Below, one piece after another: positions 1 to 8,176 of a stretch of DNA of 64,000 bases. Positions within the stretch are counted from its first letter, which is position 1, and each line of letters starts with the position of its first letter. The notes below the pieces were generated by a model. It was not told the origin of the DNA, made no database searches, and worked only from the letters and a program-made list of their open reading frames with translations. The DNA lies in NCBI RefSeq assembly GCF_021603585.1, contig NZ_BQHI01000008.1, positions 165,973 to 229,972 of the forward strand. The letters are read 5' to 3'. The DNA is from Pseudomonas sputi. Its GTDB lineage: Bacteria > Pseudomonadota > Gammaproteobacteria > Pseudomonadales > Pseudomonadaceae. Made by a program: the position numbers and the translations under genes.

Positions 1-1104
1 CGTGCGGCGCGTGGTGCCCAGGGCGGCGTGCAGCGTGCCCGGCAACTGGCGCGGCAATATCGTGGCTACCTGCGCGGTAAGGCGAGCGAGCCGGTCGCCG
101 ATCCGGATCACCCGCGCTGGCTCGGCGCGTTGCTGGCACTGGCCTACCCGGATCGCGTCGCCCAGCAGCGGCGTCCTGGTGGCGCCGAATATCGACTGGC
201 CAACGGCCGAGCGGCGTTGTTCGCCGAAGCCGACAGCCTGATGAAGGAACCGTGGATCGTGATCGCTGACCTCGGCAGCCGCCAAGGGCAGCGTGAAGAA
301 CGGATTTATCTGGCGGCGGATTTCGATCCGGCGCTGTTCGATTCGGTGCTGGCCGAACAGGTGCACAACGTCGATCAACTGGACTGGGACGAACGTGAAG
401 GCGTGCTGCGCGCAGAGCGTCAGCGCAAGGTTGGAGAACTGATTCTCAGCCGCGAACCACTGACCGGTCTCGACGAAAACGCCCGCAGTCAGGCGCTGGT
501 CAATCTGGTGCGGCGCAAGGGGCTGGAGCTGCTGCCGTGGACCCCGGAACTGCGCCAGTGGCAGGCGCGAGTCGCGTTGCTGCGCCAGCTCGACCTGGAC
601 GCCAAGGGCGACAGCCAATGGCCGGATGTCAGCGACGCCACGTTGCTGAAAACCCTCGAAGACTGGCTGATGCCGTACTTGGGCAAGGTCTCGCGCCTCA
701 GCCATTTCGCCAATCTCGACCTGTCGAGCATCGTGCGTAATCTGCTGCCATGGCCACTGCCGCAACAACTCGACGAACAGGCACCGCATCACCTGAGCGT
801 GCCGTCGGGCTCGTCGATTCGCCTCGACTACAGCGAGCAGCCACCGATTCTCGCGGTGCGTTTGCAGGAGCTGTTCGGCCTGGCCGACACACCGCGCATC
901 GCCGGCGGTCGGCAAGTGGTCAAACTGCACCTGCTGTCGCCCGCACGGCGTCCGGTGCAGGTCACGCAGGATCTGGCCAACTTCTGGCGCAGCACTTATG
1001 CCGAAGTGAAGAAGGATTTGAAGGGGCGGTATCCGAAGCACTATTGGCCGGATGATCCGTTGGTGGCCGAGGCTACCGCTCGGGCCAAACCGCGCGGTAC
1101 GTGA
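1..1104 (+). CDS. hrpB: ATP-dependent helicase HrpB, C-terminal part (5' end outside window)
   Basis: This reading frame is open from the first base to the stop at 1104, giving about 367 residues. They match the C-terminal portion of HrpB, a DEAH/DExH superfamily 2 RNA helicase that is normally a little over 800 residues long. The helicase motor motifs lie upstream of the window. What is visible is the HrpB-specific C-terminal domain, including LAVRLQELFG and the terminal RYPKHYWPDDP signature that ends nearly all family members. It acts in the cytoplasm; its cellular role is poorly defined in most bacteria. It converges on the LysR gene that follows, with only three bases between the two stop codons. 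Confidence 0.9.
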   Translation, partial: RAARGAQGGVQRARQLARQYRGYLRGKASEPVADPDHPRWLGALLALAYPDRVAQQRRPGGAEYRLANGRAALFAEADSLMKEPWIVIADLGSRQGQREERIYLAADFDPALFDSVLAEQVHNVDQLDWDEREGVLRAERQRKVGELILSREPLTGLDENARSQALVNLVRRKGLELLPWTPELRQWQARVALLRQLDLDAKGDSQWPDVSDATLLKTLEDWLMPYLGKVSRLSHFANLDLSSIVRNLLPWPLPQQLDEQAPHHLSVPSGSSIRLDYSEQPPILAVRLQELFGLADTPRIAGGRQVVKLHLLSPARRPVQVTQDLANFWRSTYAEVKKDLKGRYPKHYWPDDPLVAEATARAKPRGT

Positions 1105-1107
1105 GGC

Positions 1108-2022
1108 TCAGTGACTGGCCTTAGCGGTCAACTGCTCGCGGCAATAATCGGCAAACAACTGAGCCGGTTTGGTCAGTTGTCCGCGTTTGAGCCACGCCGC
1201 CACCAGCCCTGAGCCGGTGACGTCTTCGACGATGTCCACGCACACGACTTTCTTGCCGTCGTAGGTGCATTCCGAGTGTGGGCGGGTGACCAGGATCGAG
1301 AAGCCGAAACCCTGGCCGACCATGCCGCGCACCATTTCGATCGACGGTGAGCTGAACTCGATGCGTGGTGACAGCCCGAGTTCTTCGAACAGGCTGACGA
1401 AGTAGGTGCGGCTCGGTTGCACGTCCAAAAGGATCATCGGTTCCAGGCACAAGTCCCGCAGCGAAACCTGCTTGAGCTGGGCGAAGCGGTGATCCGCCGG
1501 GAGCAGGGCGTAAGGCCGTTGGGCCGGCATCAAGGGTTCGGTTTCGATGGTGGCGTCGAGGTCGTGCTTGTACAGGATTGCCAGGTCGAAGGTACCCGAA
1601 GTCAGGCCTTGCACCAGTTCCTGTTGTTCGCCGTCGCGAATGCGGATATTCACCCCCGGATACAGCGCCGAGAAGCCGGCAATCAGCTGCGGCAGGTACA
1701 GCGGCGCGACGGTTTCGAAACAGCCGATATCGATCTGCCCGGCCACCACGTCGTTGTCGGCGAGGGCGTTCTGTTCGAATTCCTTGGCCATGCGCAGCAG
1801 TTCCTGAGCCTTGCGGAAGAACCGCGCACCGCTCGGCGTCAGGGACACGCCCTGGGCGTGATGGCGGATCAGCAGTTGCACGCCGAAGCTGTCTTCCAGC
1901 CCTTTGATCGCCGTGGAAATCGCCGGTTGCGCGATGTACAGCTTGCGCGACGCTTCGGCAACGCTGCCGCATTCGACGGTGGTGATGAAGTATTTCAACT
2001 GACGCAGGTTGTAAGCGGCCAC
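1108..2022 (-). CDS. LysR family transcriptional regulator
   Basis: A 304-residue LysR-type regulator of normal length. The N-terminal winged helix-turn-helix (about residues 5-65) contains the family pattern SVAEASRKLYIAQPAIS, and the rest is a periplasmic-binding-protein-like effector domain. I place the start at the GTG at 2022 because GAGG lies seven bases upstream and the protein then begins just before the helix-turn-helix; the frame is open further upstream but that part resembles no LysR N-terminus. It is divergent from the aldehyde dehydrogenase gene, with about 240 bases between the starts. It is therefore the likely activator of the dehydrogenase/aminotransferase/ABC importer locus, with an inducer related to that pathway (inference). 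Confidence 0.88.
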   Translation of the reverse strand: MAAYNLRQLKYFITTVECGSVAEASRKLYIAQPAISTAIKGLEDSFGVQLLIRHHAQGVSLTPSGARFFRKAQELLRMAKEFEQNALADNDVVAGQIDIGCFETVAPLYLPQLIAGFSALYPGVNIRIRDGEQQELVQGLTSGTFDLAILYKHDLDATIETEPLMPAQRPYALLPADHRFAQLKQVSLRDLCLEPMILLDVQPSRTYFVSLFEELGLSPRIEFSSPSIEMVRGMVGQGFGFSILVTRPHSECTYDGKKVVCVDIVEDVTGSGLVAAWLKRGQLTKPAQLFADYCREQLTAKASH

Positions 2023-2043
2023 GGCGAACCTCAAAGCGAACGG

Positions 2044-2061
2044 ATTGCACATCCAAGCAAT
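2044..2061. promoter_or_regulatory. Candidate LysR-type binding palindrome
   Basis: A perfect inverted repeat, ATTGC, eight bases, GCAAT, lies 22 bases upstream of the LysR start in the divergent intergenic region. TTGC...GCAA arms of this kind are typical of LysR-family sites, although the usual centre is seven bases. It probably serves autoregulation and activation of the divergent dehydrogenase operon. Confidence 0.45.
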
Positions 2062-2261
2062 TTGTACGCCGCCGGCCTCCGTTCTGTCGGCGGTTTTTTT
2101 GTCCCCGAACAATAGCCCCATACGCGCGCGAAGGGGCCATCGGCTGGTTACCTTTTTTATTGTCTGCGAAGACATTTTTACTGGTTTTAGCGCGCCCGGG
2201 CCTGAGCGACTATCGACTGCGCACTGTTCACATAAAGAAAAAAGTCCAAGGAGCGTCCACC

Positions 2262-3755
2262 GTGTTCGAGCTTGCAGACTGGCAGCGCAAGGCCGCTGAA
2301 TTGAGCTATCCGTACCAGGCCGTGATCAATGGCCAACTGTGTGCGGCGCAGTCGGGGCAGACCTTTGCCACGATCAACCCGGCCACCGGCCAGCGACTGG
2401 CAAACGTCGTCGCGTGCGGTGAAGGAGAGGTCGACACGGCGGTGCGCAACGGGCGGCAGGTATTCGAAGCCGGCACTTGGGCCGGGCGTTCACCGACCGA
2501 GCGCAAGCAAGTGCTGCTGCGGCTGGCGGACCTGATTCTGGCTCATCGCGAAGAGCTGGCGCTGCTCGATTCGCTGAACATGGGCAAGCCGGTGATGGAC
2601 GCCTACAACATCGACGTACCGGGCGCCGCCGGGGTGTTTCGCTGGTACGCCGAAAGCCTCGACAAACTCTACGATCAGGTCGCGCCGAGCGCCTCGAACG
2701 TGCTGGCGACCATCACCCGCGAAGCGCTGGGCGTGGTCGCCGCCGTGGTGCCGTGGAACTTCCCGCTGGACATGGCCGCGTGGAAACTCGCCCCGGCGCT
2801 GGCGGTGGGCAACTCGGTGATCCTCAAACCCGCCGAGCAATCGCCGTTCTCCGCGTTGCGCCTGGCCGAGCTGGCGCTTGAAGCCGGTTTGCCGGCCGGC
2901 GTGCTCAACGTGCTGCCGGGGCTCGGCGAACAGGCCGGTAAAGCCCTGGGCCTGCACCCGGATGTCGATTGTCTGGTGTTCACCGGCTCGACCCAGGTCG
3001 GCAAATATTTCATGCAGTACTCCGCGCAGTCGAACCTCAAGCAGGTGTGGCTGGAGTGCGGCGGCAAGAGCGCCAATCTGGTGTTCGCCGACTGCAAGGA
3101 TCTGGATCTGGCGGCGCAGAAAGCCGCGTTCGGGATCTTCTTCAATCAGGGCGAAGTCTGTTCGGCCAATTCGCGATTGCTGGTGGAACGCTCGATTCAC
3201 GACGAGTTCGTCGAGCGCATGAAGGCTCAGGCCGAATGCTGGCAACCGGGGGATCCGCTGGATCCGGCGAGTGCGGCCGGGGCGATTGTCGACAGCCGTC
3301 AGACCGAGAGCATCCTGCGCTTCATCCACCAGGCCGAGCGCGAAGGCGCGACCCGCGTCTGTGGCGGGCGGCAGTTGAGTTTCAACGGCTCGGACAACTT
3401 CGTGCAGCCAACGATTTTCATCGACGTGCAGCCGCACATGACCCTGTTTCGCGAAGAAGTGTTCGGCCCGGTGCTGGCGGTGATTGCGTTCGATGACGAG
3501 GCCCACGCGGTGCAACTGGCCAACGACAGCGTCTACGGTCTGGCGGCGTCGCTGTGGACCGATGATCTGCACCGCGCGCATCGGGTGGCGCGGCAATTGC
3601 GAGCCGGTACCGTGTCGGTCAACAGCGTCGATGCGCTGGACGTGACCGTGCCGTTTGGCGGCGGCAGGCAATCCGGTTTCGGCCGCGATCTGTCGCTGCA
3701 CTCGTTCGACAAATACACCCAGTTGAAAACCACCTGGTTTCAACTGCGCTCATGA
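2262..3755 (+). CDS. Aldehyde dehydrogenase family protein (PuuC-like)
   Basis: A 497-residue NAD(P)-dependent aldehyde dehydrogenase of full length. The general-base glutamate is in LECGGKSA (about E265) and the nucleophilic cysteine in GEVCSANS (about C300), at the usual 35-residue spacing; VPWNFPLD and FTGST of the Rossmann part are also present. The closest recognisable type is the gamma-glutamyl-aminobutyraldehyde/aminoaldehyde dehydrogenases. I chose the GTG at 2262 because AAGGAG precedes it and the length then fits the family. The class III aminotransferase starts a few bases after its stop, so the two enzymes should act in sequence: the transaminase makes an aldehyde from an amine and this enzyme oxidises it to the acid. 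The exact substrate is not visible. Confidence 0.9.
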   Translation: MFELADWQRKAAELSYPYQAVINGQLCAAQSGQTFATINPATGQRLANVVACGEGEVDTAVRNGRQVFEAGTWAGRSPTERKQVLLRLADLILAHREELALLDSLNMGKPVMDAYNIDVPGAAGVFRWYAESLDKLYDQVAPSASNVLATITREALGVVAAVVPWNFPLDMAAWKLAPALAVGNSVILKPAEQSPFSALRLAELALEAGLPAGVLNVLPGLGEQAGKALGLHPDVDCLVFTGSTQVGKYFMQYSAQSNLKQVWLECGGKSANLVFADCKDLDLAAQKAAFGIFFNQGEVCSANSRLLVERSIHDEFVERMKAQAECWQPGDPLDPASAAGAIVDSRQTESILRFIHQAEREGATRVCGGRQLSFNGSDNFVQPTIFIDVQPHMTLFREEVFGPVLAVIAFDDEAHAVQLANDSVYGLAASLWTDDLHRAHRVARQLRAGTVSVNSVDALDVTVPFGGGRQSGFGRDLSLHSFDKYTQLKTTWFQLRS

Positions 3756-3787
3756 CAGCCGCTCACAACAAGAAAGGAGATCCGGCG

Positions 3788-5158
3788 ATGACCACCTCAC
3801 GTGAAACCCGCGACTACCAGGCCGCCGATGCAGCGCACCACATTCATGCGTTCGTCGACCAGAAGGCCCTCAATGACGAAGGCCCACGGGTGATGGTGCG
3901 CGGTGAACGCCTGCACCTGTGGGACAACGACGGTCGGCGCTACCTCGACGGCATGTCCGGGCTGTGGTGCACCAATCTCGGTTACGGGCGCAAGGATCTG
4001 AACGCCGCCGCGAGCCGGCAACTGGAGCAGTTGCCGTACTACAACATGTTTTTCCACACCACCCACCCGCAGGTGATCGAGCTCTCCGAGCTGTTGTTCA
4101 GCCTGCTGCCGGGGCACTACAGCCACGCGATCTACACCAACTCCGGCTCCGAGGCCAACGAGGTGCTGATCCGTACCGTGCGCCGTTACTGGCAGGTGCT
4201 GGGCAAGCCCGAGAAGAAAATCATGATCGGCCGCTGGAACGGCTATCACGGTTCGACCCTGGCGGCGACGGCCCTCGGCGGCATGAAGTTCATGCACGAA
4301 ATGGGCGGCATGATTCCCGACATCGCACACATCGACGAGCCATACTTCTTCGCCCACGAAGGCAACCTGACGCCGGCGGAATTCGGCCTGCGGGCGGCGC
4401 AGCAACTGGAAGCGAAGATCCTCGAACTGGGCGCGGACAAGGTCGCCGGGTTCATCGCTGAACCGTTCCAGGGCGCGGGCGGAATGATCTTCCCGCCGGA
4501 AAGCTACTGGCCGGAAATTCAGCGCATCTGCCGCAAGTACGATGTTCTGTTGTGTGCCGATGAAGTGATCGGCGGCTTCGGTCGCACCGGCGAATGGTTC
4601 GCCCACGAATACTTCGGTTTCGAGCCGGACACCCTGTCCATCGCCAAGGGTTTGACCTCCGGTTACATCCCGATGGGCGGGCTGATCCTGTCGAAGAAAA
4701 TGGCCGACGTGCTGGTGGAGCAGGGCGGTGTGTTCGCCCATGGCCTGACCTATTCGGGGCACCCGGTGGCAGCGGCGGTGGCGATTGCCAACCTCAAGGC
4801 CCTGCGCGATGAAGGCGTGGTGACGCGGGTCAAGGATGACATCGGCCCGTACCTGCAACAGTGCCTGCGCGAGGTGTTCGGCAATCACCCGTTGGTGGGC
4901 GATATCCAGGGCACCGGCATGGTCGCGGCGTTGCAACTGGCCGAAGACAAAGTCACGCGCAAGCGCTTTGCCAATGAGAACGACATTGCCTGGCGCTGCC
5001 GCACGATCGGTTTTGAAGAGGGGGTGATCATTCGCTCGACACTGGGGCGGATGATCATGGCGCCGGCGTTGATTGCCCGTCGTGAAGAGATTGACGAGCT
5101 GGTGGGCAAGACCCTGAAAGCGCTGGATCGTACGGCGCAGGAATACAGCCGGCTCTAA
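3788..5158 (+). CDS. Class III aminotransferase (SpuC-like, putative amine:pyruvate transaminase)
   Basis: A 456-residue PLP-dependent fold type I aminotransferase of class III. The PLP lysine is in SIAKGLTSGYIPMGG (about K287), preceded by the cofactor-binding aspartate in LCADEVIGGFGRTG. The N-terminal DGMSGLWCTNLGYGR is characteristic of the putrescine/omega-amino acid:pyruvate transaminase group that includes SpuC. The ATG at 3788 follows a strong AAAGGAG; the in-frame ATG at 3752 overlaps the dehydrogenase stop but lacks a comparable site. With the adjacent dehydrogenase it should convert an omega-amino compound to a carboxylic acid. Taurine-type substrates are possible because a taurine/nitrate-class importer follows (inference). 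Confidence 0.9.
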   Translation: MTTSRETRDYQAADAAHHIHAFVDQKALNDEGPRVMVRGERLHLWDNDGRRYLDGMSGLWCTNLGYGRKDLNAAASRQLEQLPYYNMFFHTTHPQVIELSELLFSLLPGHYSHAIYTNSGSEANEVLIRTVRRYWQVLGKPEKKIMIGRWNGYHGSTLAATALGGMKFMHEMGGMIPDIAHIDEPYFFAHEGNLTPAEFGLRAAQQLEAKILELGADKVAGFIAEPFQGAGGMIFPPESYWPEIQRICRKYDVLLCADEVIGGFGRTGEWFAHEYFGFEPDTLSIAKGLTSGYIPMGGLILSKKMADVLVEQGGVFAHGLTYSGHPVAAAVAIANLKALRDEGVVTRVKDDIGPYLQQCLREVFGNHPLVGDIQGTGMVAALQLAEDKVTRKRFANENDIAWRCRTIGFEEGVIIRSTLGRMIMAPALIARREEIDELVGKTLKALDRTAQEYSRL

Positions 5159-5185
5159 TTCCCCCGATCGCTCGTTCCGTGTCCT

Positions 5186-5298
5186 GATCGTTCCCACGCT
5201 CTGCGTGGGAATGCCTCAAGGGACGCTCCGCGTTCCAGCTCTCGAATGGGACGCAGAGCGTCCCGGGCTGCATTCCCACGCAGAGCGTGGGAACGATC
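5186..5298. repeat. Nested inverted repeat, dispersed Pseudomonas palindromic element
   Basis: A 29-base arm at 5186-5214 (GATCGTTCCCACGCTCTGCG then TGGGAATGC) recurs as its perfect reverse complement at 5270-5298. Inside lies a second inverted pair built on GGGACGCTCC and GGGACGCAGAGCGTCCC. Each arm is itself a near palindrome. Elements of this kind recur in intergenic DNA of fluorescent pseudomonads. Its position right after the aminotransferase suggests transcript-end formation or mRNA stabilisation. The rest of the 400-base gap, 5299-5558, holds no gene I can support; it must contain the leader and promoter of the ABC importer. Confidence 0.75.
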
Positions 5299-5558
5299 TC
5301 CGCCAGACTTTTTCCAATCTGCACCCACCTCGGGCACCCCCGCCCGACGCGCCCTTTCGCGGTGCGCACTACCCAGTTTTTTCATCGTTCGCGTCTAACT
5401 ATTTCCTCGTTTTCCTGAGGCCAGGCCTGGGTCAACATCGATTTCGCCAGCCAAGGCATTGCCCGCCAGAGTCCAGCAGAGACCGCAGCGTGCATCCGCG
5501 CCGACGAAGCTGGCCGTACTGCCCATGACAACTAAATCAACAGCGTTGGGAGTGCTCC

Positions 5559-6536
5559 ATGAACAAGTCCTTGTTTACCCGTCTTGCAGGTCCTCTGGCG
5601 ATTTCCGCCCTTTGCATCACCGCCGCCCAGGCCGGCACCTTGTCGATTGGCCACACCACGTGGGTCGGTTACGGCACGCTGTATCTGGCCCGGGATCTGG
5701 GCTACTTCAAGGAAAACGGCCTGACCGTCGAATTGCCGGTGGTCGAAGAGGCGTCGATGTACATGGCCGCCCAGGCGTCCGGGCAATTGTCCGGCTCGGC
5801 CTCGACCATCGACGAAGTGCTCAAGTACCGCCCGCAGTTCTGCTTCAAGGCGGTGGCCGTGCTGGATGACAGCCATGGCGGCGACGGCGTGCTGGTGGGT
5901 AAAAACGTGAAGAGCCTGCAAGAACTCAAGGGCCAGGCCGTGGCCGTCAACGAAGGGTCGACCTCGCAATTCTGGCTGTCGTACCTGCTGAAAAAGAACG
6001 GCATGAGCATGAGCGACATCACCGTGCAGAACATGACCGCCGACGATGCCGCCACCGCGTTCATTGCCGGTCGCGTGCCGGCCGCCGTGACCTGGGAGCC
6101 GCATCTGTCGATGGTGCGCGACAAGCAACAAGGCAAGGTGCTGATCGACAGCAGCAGTACGCCCGGCGTGATCGTCGATGTGGTGGCGCTCAACTGCACG
6201 GTGATCGAGAAGCAGCCGGAAGACGTCAAGGCGCTGGTCGCCGGTCTCTACAAAGCCGTGCAGTACACCAAGGACCATCCACAGCAAGCCTACGAAATCA
6301 TGGCCAAGGGCGTCGGCGGTTACCTGTCCGATCCGAAGGAACTGGCCGCCGCCGCGCAAGGTGTGCGCTTCTACGATCAAGCCATGAGCGAAAAACTCCT
6401 TGGCTCGCCGGGCAAGCCAGGTGACAGCGCACCGCTGATCAAACTGGCCAACGAAACCGCCAGTGAATTGCAGGGCAAACCCTACAACGTCAGCAACGAC
6501 GATCTGGTGGATAACCGCTTCGTCAGCCCGCTCTAG
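5559..6536 (+). CDS. ABC transporter substrate-binding protein, NMT1/TauA-SsuA class
   Basis: A 325-residue periplasmic solute-binding protein. Residues 1-26 form a signal peptide ending in AAQA. The mature part starts TLSIGHTTWVGYGTLYLARD and continues with GYFKENGLTVEL, the usual opening of the nitrate/sulfonate/taurine (NMT1) binding-protein class. It delivers a small anionic or amine ligand to the permease and ATPase encoded immediately downstream. The permease ATG follows its stop by 10 bases. Because the locus begins with a transaminase and aldehyde dehydrogenase, an amino-sulfonate or related amine is a reasonable ligand, but this is inference; nitrate, thiamine-precursor and aromatic ligands also occur in this class. 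Confidence 0.88.
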   Translation: MNKSLFTRLAGPLAISALCITAAQAGTLSIGHTTWVGYGTLYLARDLGYFKENGLTVELPVVEEASMYMAAQASGQLSGSASTIDEVLKYRPQFCFKAVAVLDDSHGGDGVLVGKNVKSLQELKGQAVAVNEGSTSQFWLSYLLKKNGMSMSDITVQNMTADDAATAFIAGRVPAAVTWEPHLSMVRDKQQGKVLIDSSSTPGVIVDVVALNCTVIEKQPEDVKALVAGLYKAVQYTKDHPQQAYEIMAKGVGGYLSDPKELAAAAQGVRFYDQAMSEKLLGSPGKPGDSAPLIKLANETASELQGKPYNVSNDDLVDNRFVSPL

Positions 6537-6546
6537 GAGACTGCTC

Positions 6547-7350
6547 ATGTTCAAGCGCAATTCATGGCTGAGCCGCTGCATCACGCCGAAGACCGGGTTG
6601 CCGGTGCCGGTGGTGTGGAGCGCCAGCGCTCTGGCCTGGGTGTTGCTGGTCGGCCTGTGGGCCGGGCTGTCCTATGGCGGCGTCGTGCCGGGGATGTTTC
6701 TGCCAACGCCCGGCGCGGTAGTTGAGGCCGCCGTGCGCCTGAGCCGCGACGGCACACTCGGCCAGCATGTCTGGGCCAGCGTCGAAGTGGTGATGGTCGG
6801 TTTCATTGTGTCGTCACTGGTGGCGGTGCCGCTGGGCTTGCTGATGGGCAGCTTTCGCATCGTCCAGGCGTTCCTCGAGCCGCTGGTCAATTTCATCCGC
6901 TACCTGCCGGTGACCTCGTTCGTGCCGCTGTTCATCCTCTGGATTGGTATCGGTCTGGAGCAACGTGTCTCGGTGATCATTTTCGGGGTGTTTTTCCAGC
7001 AACTGGTGATGATCGCGGACGTGTCCAAAGGCATTTCCAAGGACTTGATCAATGCCTCCTACACCCTCGGCTCCAACCGGCGTGACGCGGTGCTGCATGT
7101 GATCGCCCCGGCGTCGTTGCCCGGCGTGCTCGACACCTTGCGGGTGACCATGGGCTGGGCCTGGACCTATCTGGTGGTGGCCGAACTGGTCGCCGCCTCG
7201 AGTGGCCTCGGCTACTTGAGCCTCAAGGCCATGCGCGGCTTTCAGGTCGACGTGATTTTTCTCGCCATCGCGATCATCGGCCTGCTCGGCCTGGTCACCG
7301 ATCAACTGTTCCGCTTCTTGCGTTCGAGGATTGCCGCATGGGCTCAGTAA
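6547..7350 (+). CDS. ABC transporter permease, TauC/SsuC class
   Basis: A 267-residue inner-membrane permease with about six hydrophobic segments, belonging to the binding-protein-dependent transport (BPD_transp_1) family. The coupling-helix region reads SYTLGSNRRDAVLHVIAPAS followed by LPGVLDTLRV, the EAA-type loop that docks on the ATPase. The start at 6547 follows GGAG and gives the normal length for SsuC/TauC homologues. The 3' end overlaps the ATPase start by 13 bases, which suggests translational coupling. It forms the membrane channel of the importer with the flanking binding protein and ATPase. Confidence 0.9.
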   Translation: MFKRNSWLSRCITPKTGLPVPVVWSASALAWVLLVGLWAGLSYGGVVPGMFLPTPGAVVEAAVRLSRDGTLGQHVWASVEVVMVGFIVSSLVAVPLGLLMGSFRIVQAFLEPLVNFIRYLPVTSFVPLFILWIGIGLEQRVSVIIFGVFFQQLVMIADVSKGISKDLINASYTLGSNRRDAVLHVIAPASLPGVLDTLRVTMGWAWTYLVVAELVAASSGLGYLSLKAMRGFQVDVIFLAIAIIGLLGLVTDQLFRFLRSRIAAWAQ

Positions 7351-8174
7351 CCGCAGCCAACCGTCGTTTCATCGAGCCGGTCGCCGCACCGGCACACGCT
7401 GCGCCAAGGTTGCAGGTGGACAAGGTCAGCCTGCGCTACAGCAAACCCGGCGGCGCTACATTCACCGCGCTGGAAGAAGTGTCGTTCGAGGTGCCGGATC
7501 AGCAGTTCGCGGTGCTGGTCGGGCCGTCGGGCTGCGGCAAGTCGAGCCTGTTGTACCTGACCGCCGGCCTGGCCGAGCCGACCTCCGGCGAGATCTACGT
7601 CGGCGGCCAGCAAGTGCAGGGCCCCGGCGCGGATCGCGGGATGGTGTTCCAGAGCTACACGCTGTTTCCGTGGCTGACCGTGCGGCAGAACGTTGAATTT
7701 GGCCTCAAGCGCCGGGGCATGCCGGCGGCGCGGCGCAAGGAGATCGTCGATCACTATGTGCACGAAGTCGGGTTGTCCGGGTTCGCCGACAACTACGCCA
7801 AGCAGTTGTCCGGCGGCATGATGCAGCGGGTGGCGATTGCCCGGGCCTTGGCGAACGACCCGCAGATCCTGCTGATGGACGAACCCTTCGGCGCCCTCGA
7901 CAGCCAGACCCGCCTGCAAATGCAGCAGCTGTTACTGCGGGTGTGGGGCCACAGCAAAAAAACCGTGCTGTTCGTCACCCACGATATTGACGAGGCGATC
8001 CTGCTCGGCGACCGGGTGTATGTGATGGGCGCCAGGCCTGGGCGGATCAAGCAGATTCTCGATGTGCCGATCGAGCGCCCACGCACCCTGGACATGGTGA
8101 TGGAGCGCTCGTTCATAGAGATGAAGCGGCAGATCTTCGGGCTGTTGCACGATGATCTCGAAGAGGCTCACTGA
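7338..8174 (+). CDS. ABC transporter ATP-binding protein, TauB/SsuB class
   Basis: A 278-residue ATPase. It shows Walker A GPSGCGKSSLL (about residue 61), the Q-loop MVFQSYTLFPWLTV, the signature LSGGMMQRVAIARAL, Walker B ILLMDEPFGALD and the switch histidine in FVTHDIDEA. These motifs and the QTRLQMQQLLL segment place it with nitrate/sulfonate/taurine importers. The ATG overlaps the permease gene by 13 bases. It energises uptake from the cytoplasmic face. It is the last gene of the operon and converges on the phosphohydrolase gene, whose stop lies two bases away. Confidence 0.92.
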   Translation: MGSVTAANRRFIEPVAAPAHAAPRLQVDKVSLRYSKPGGATFTALEEVSFEVPDQQFAVLVGPSGCGKSSLLYLTAGLAEPTSGEIYVGGQQVQGPGADRGMVFQSYTLFPWLTVRQNVEFGLKRRGMPAARRKEIVDHYVHEVGLSGFADNYAKQLSGGMMQRVAIARALANDPQILLMDEPFGALDSQTRLQMQQLLLRVWGHSKKTVLFVTHDIDEAILLGDRVYVMGARPGRIKQILDVPIERPRTLDMVMERSFIEMKRQIFGLLHDDLEEAH

Positions 8175-8176
8175 GG

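Noticed and set aside
3797-5197. Long minus-strand open frame (466 codons) opposite the aminotransferase
   Set aside because: It lies exactly opposite a clear class III aminotransferase, its protein has no recognisable fold and shows the His/Arg/Gln-rich composition of GC-rich antisense frames.
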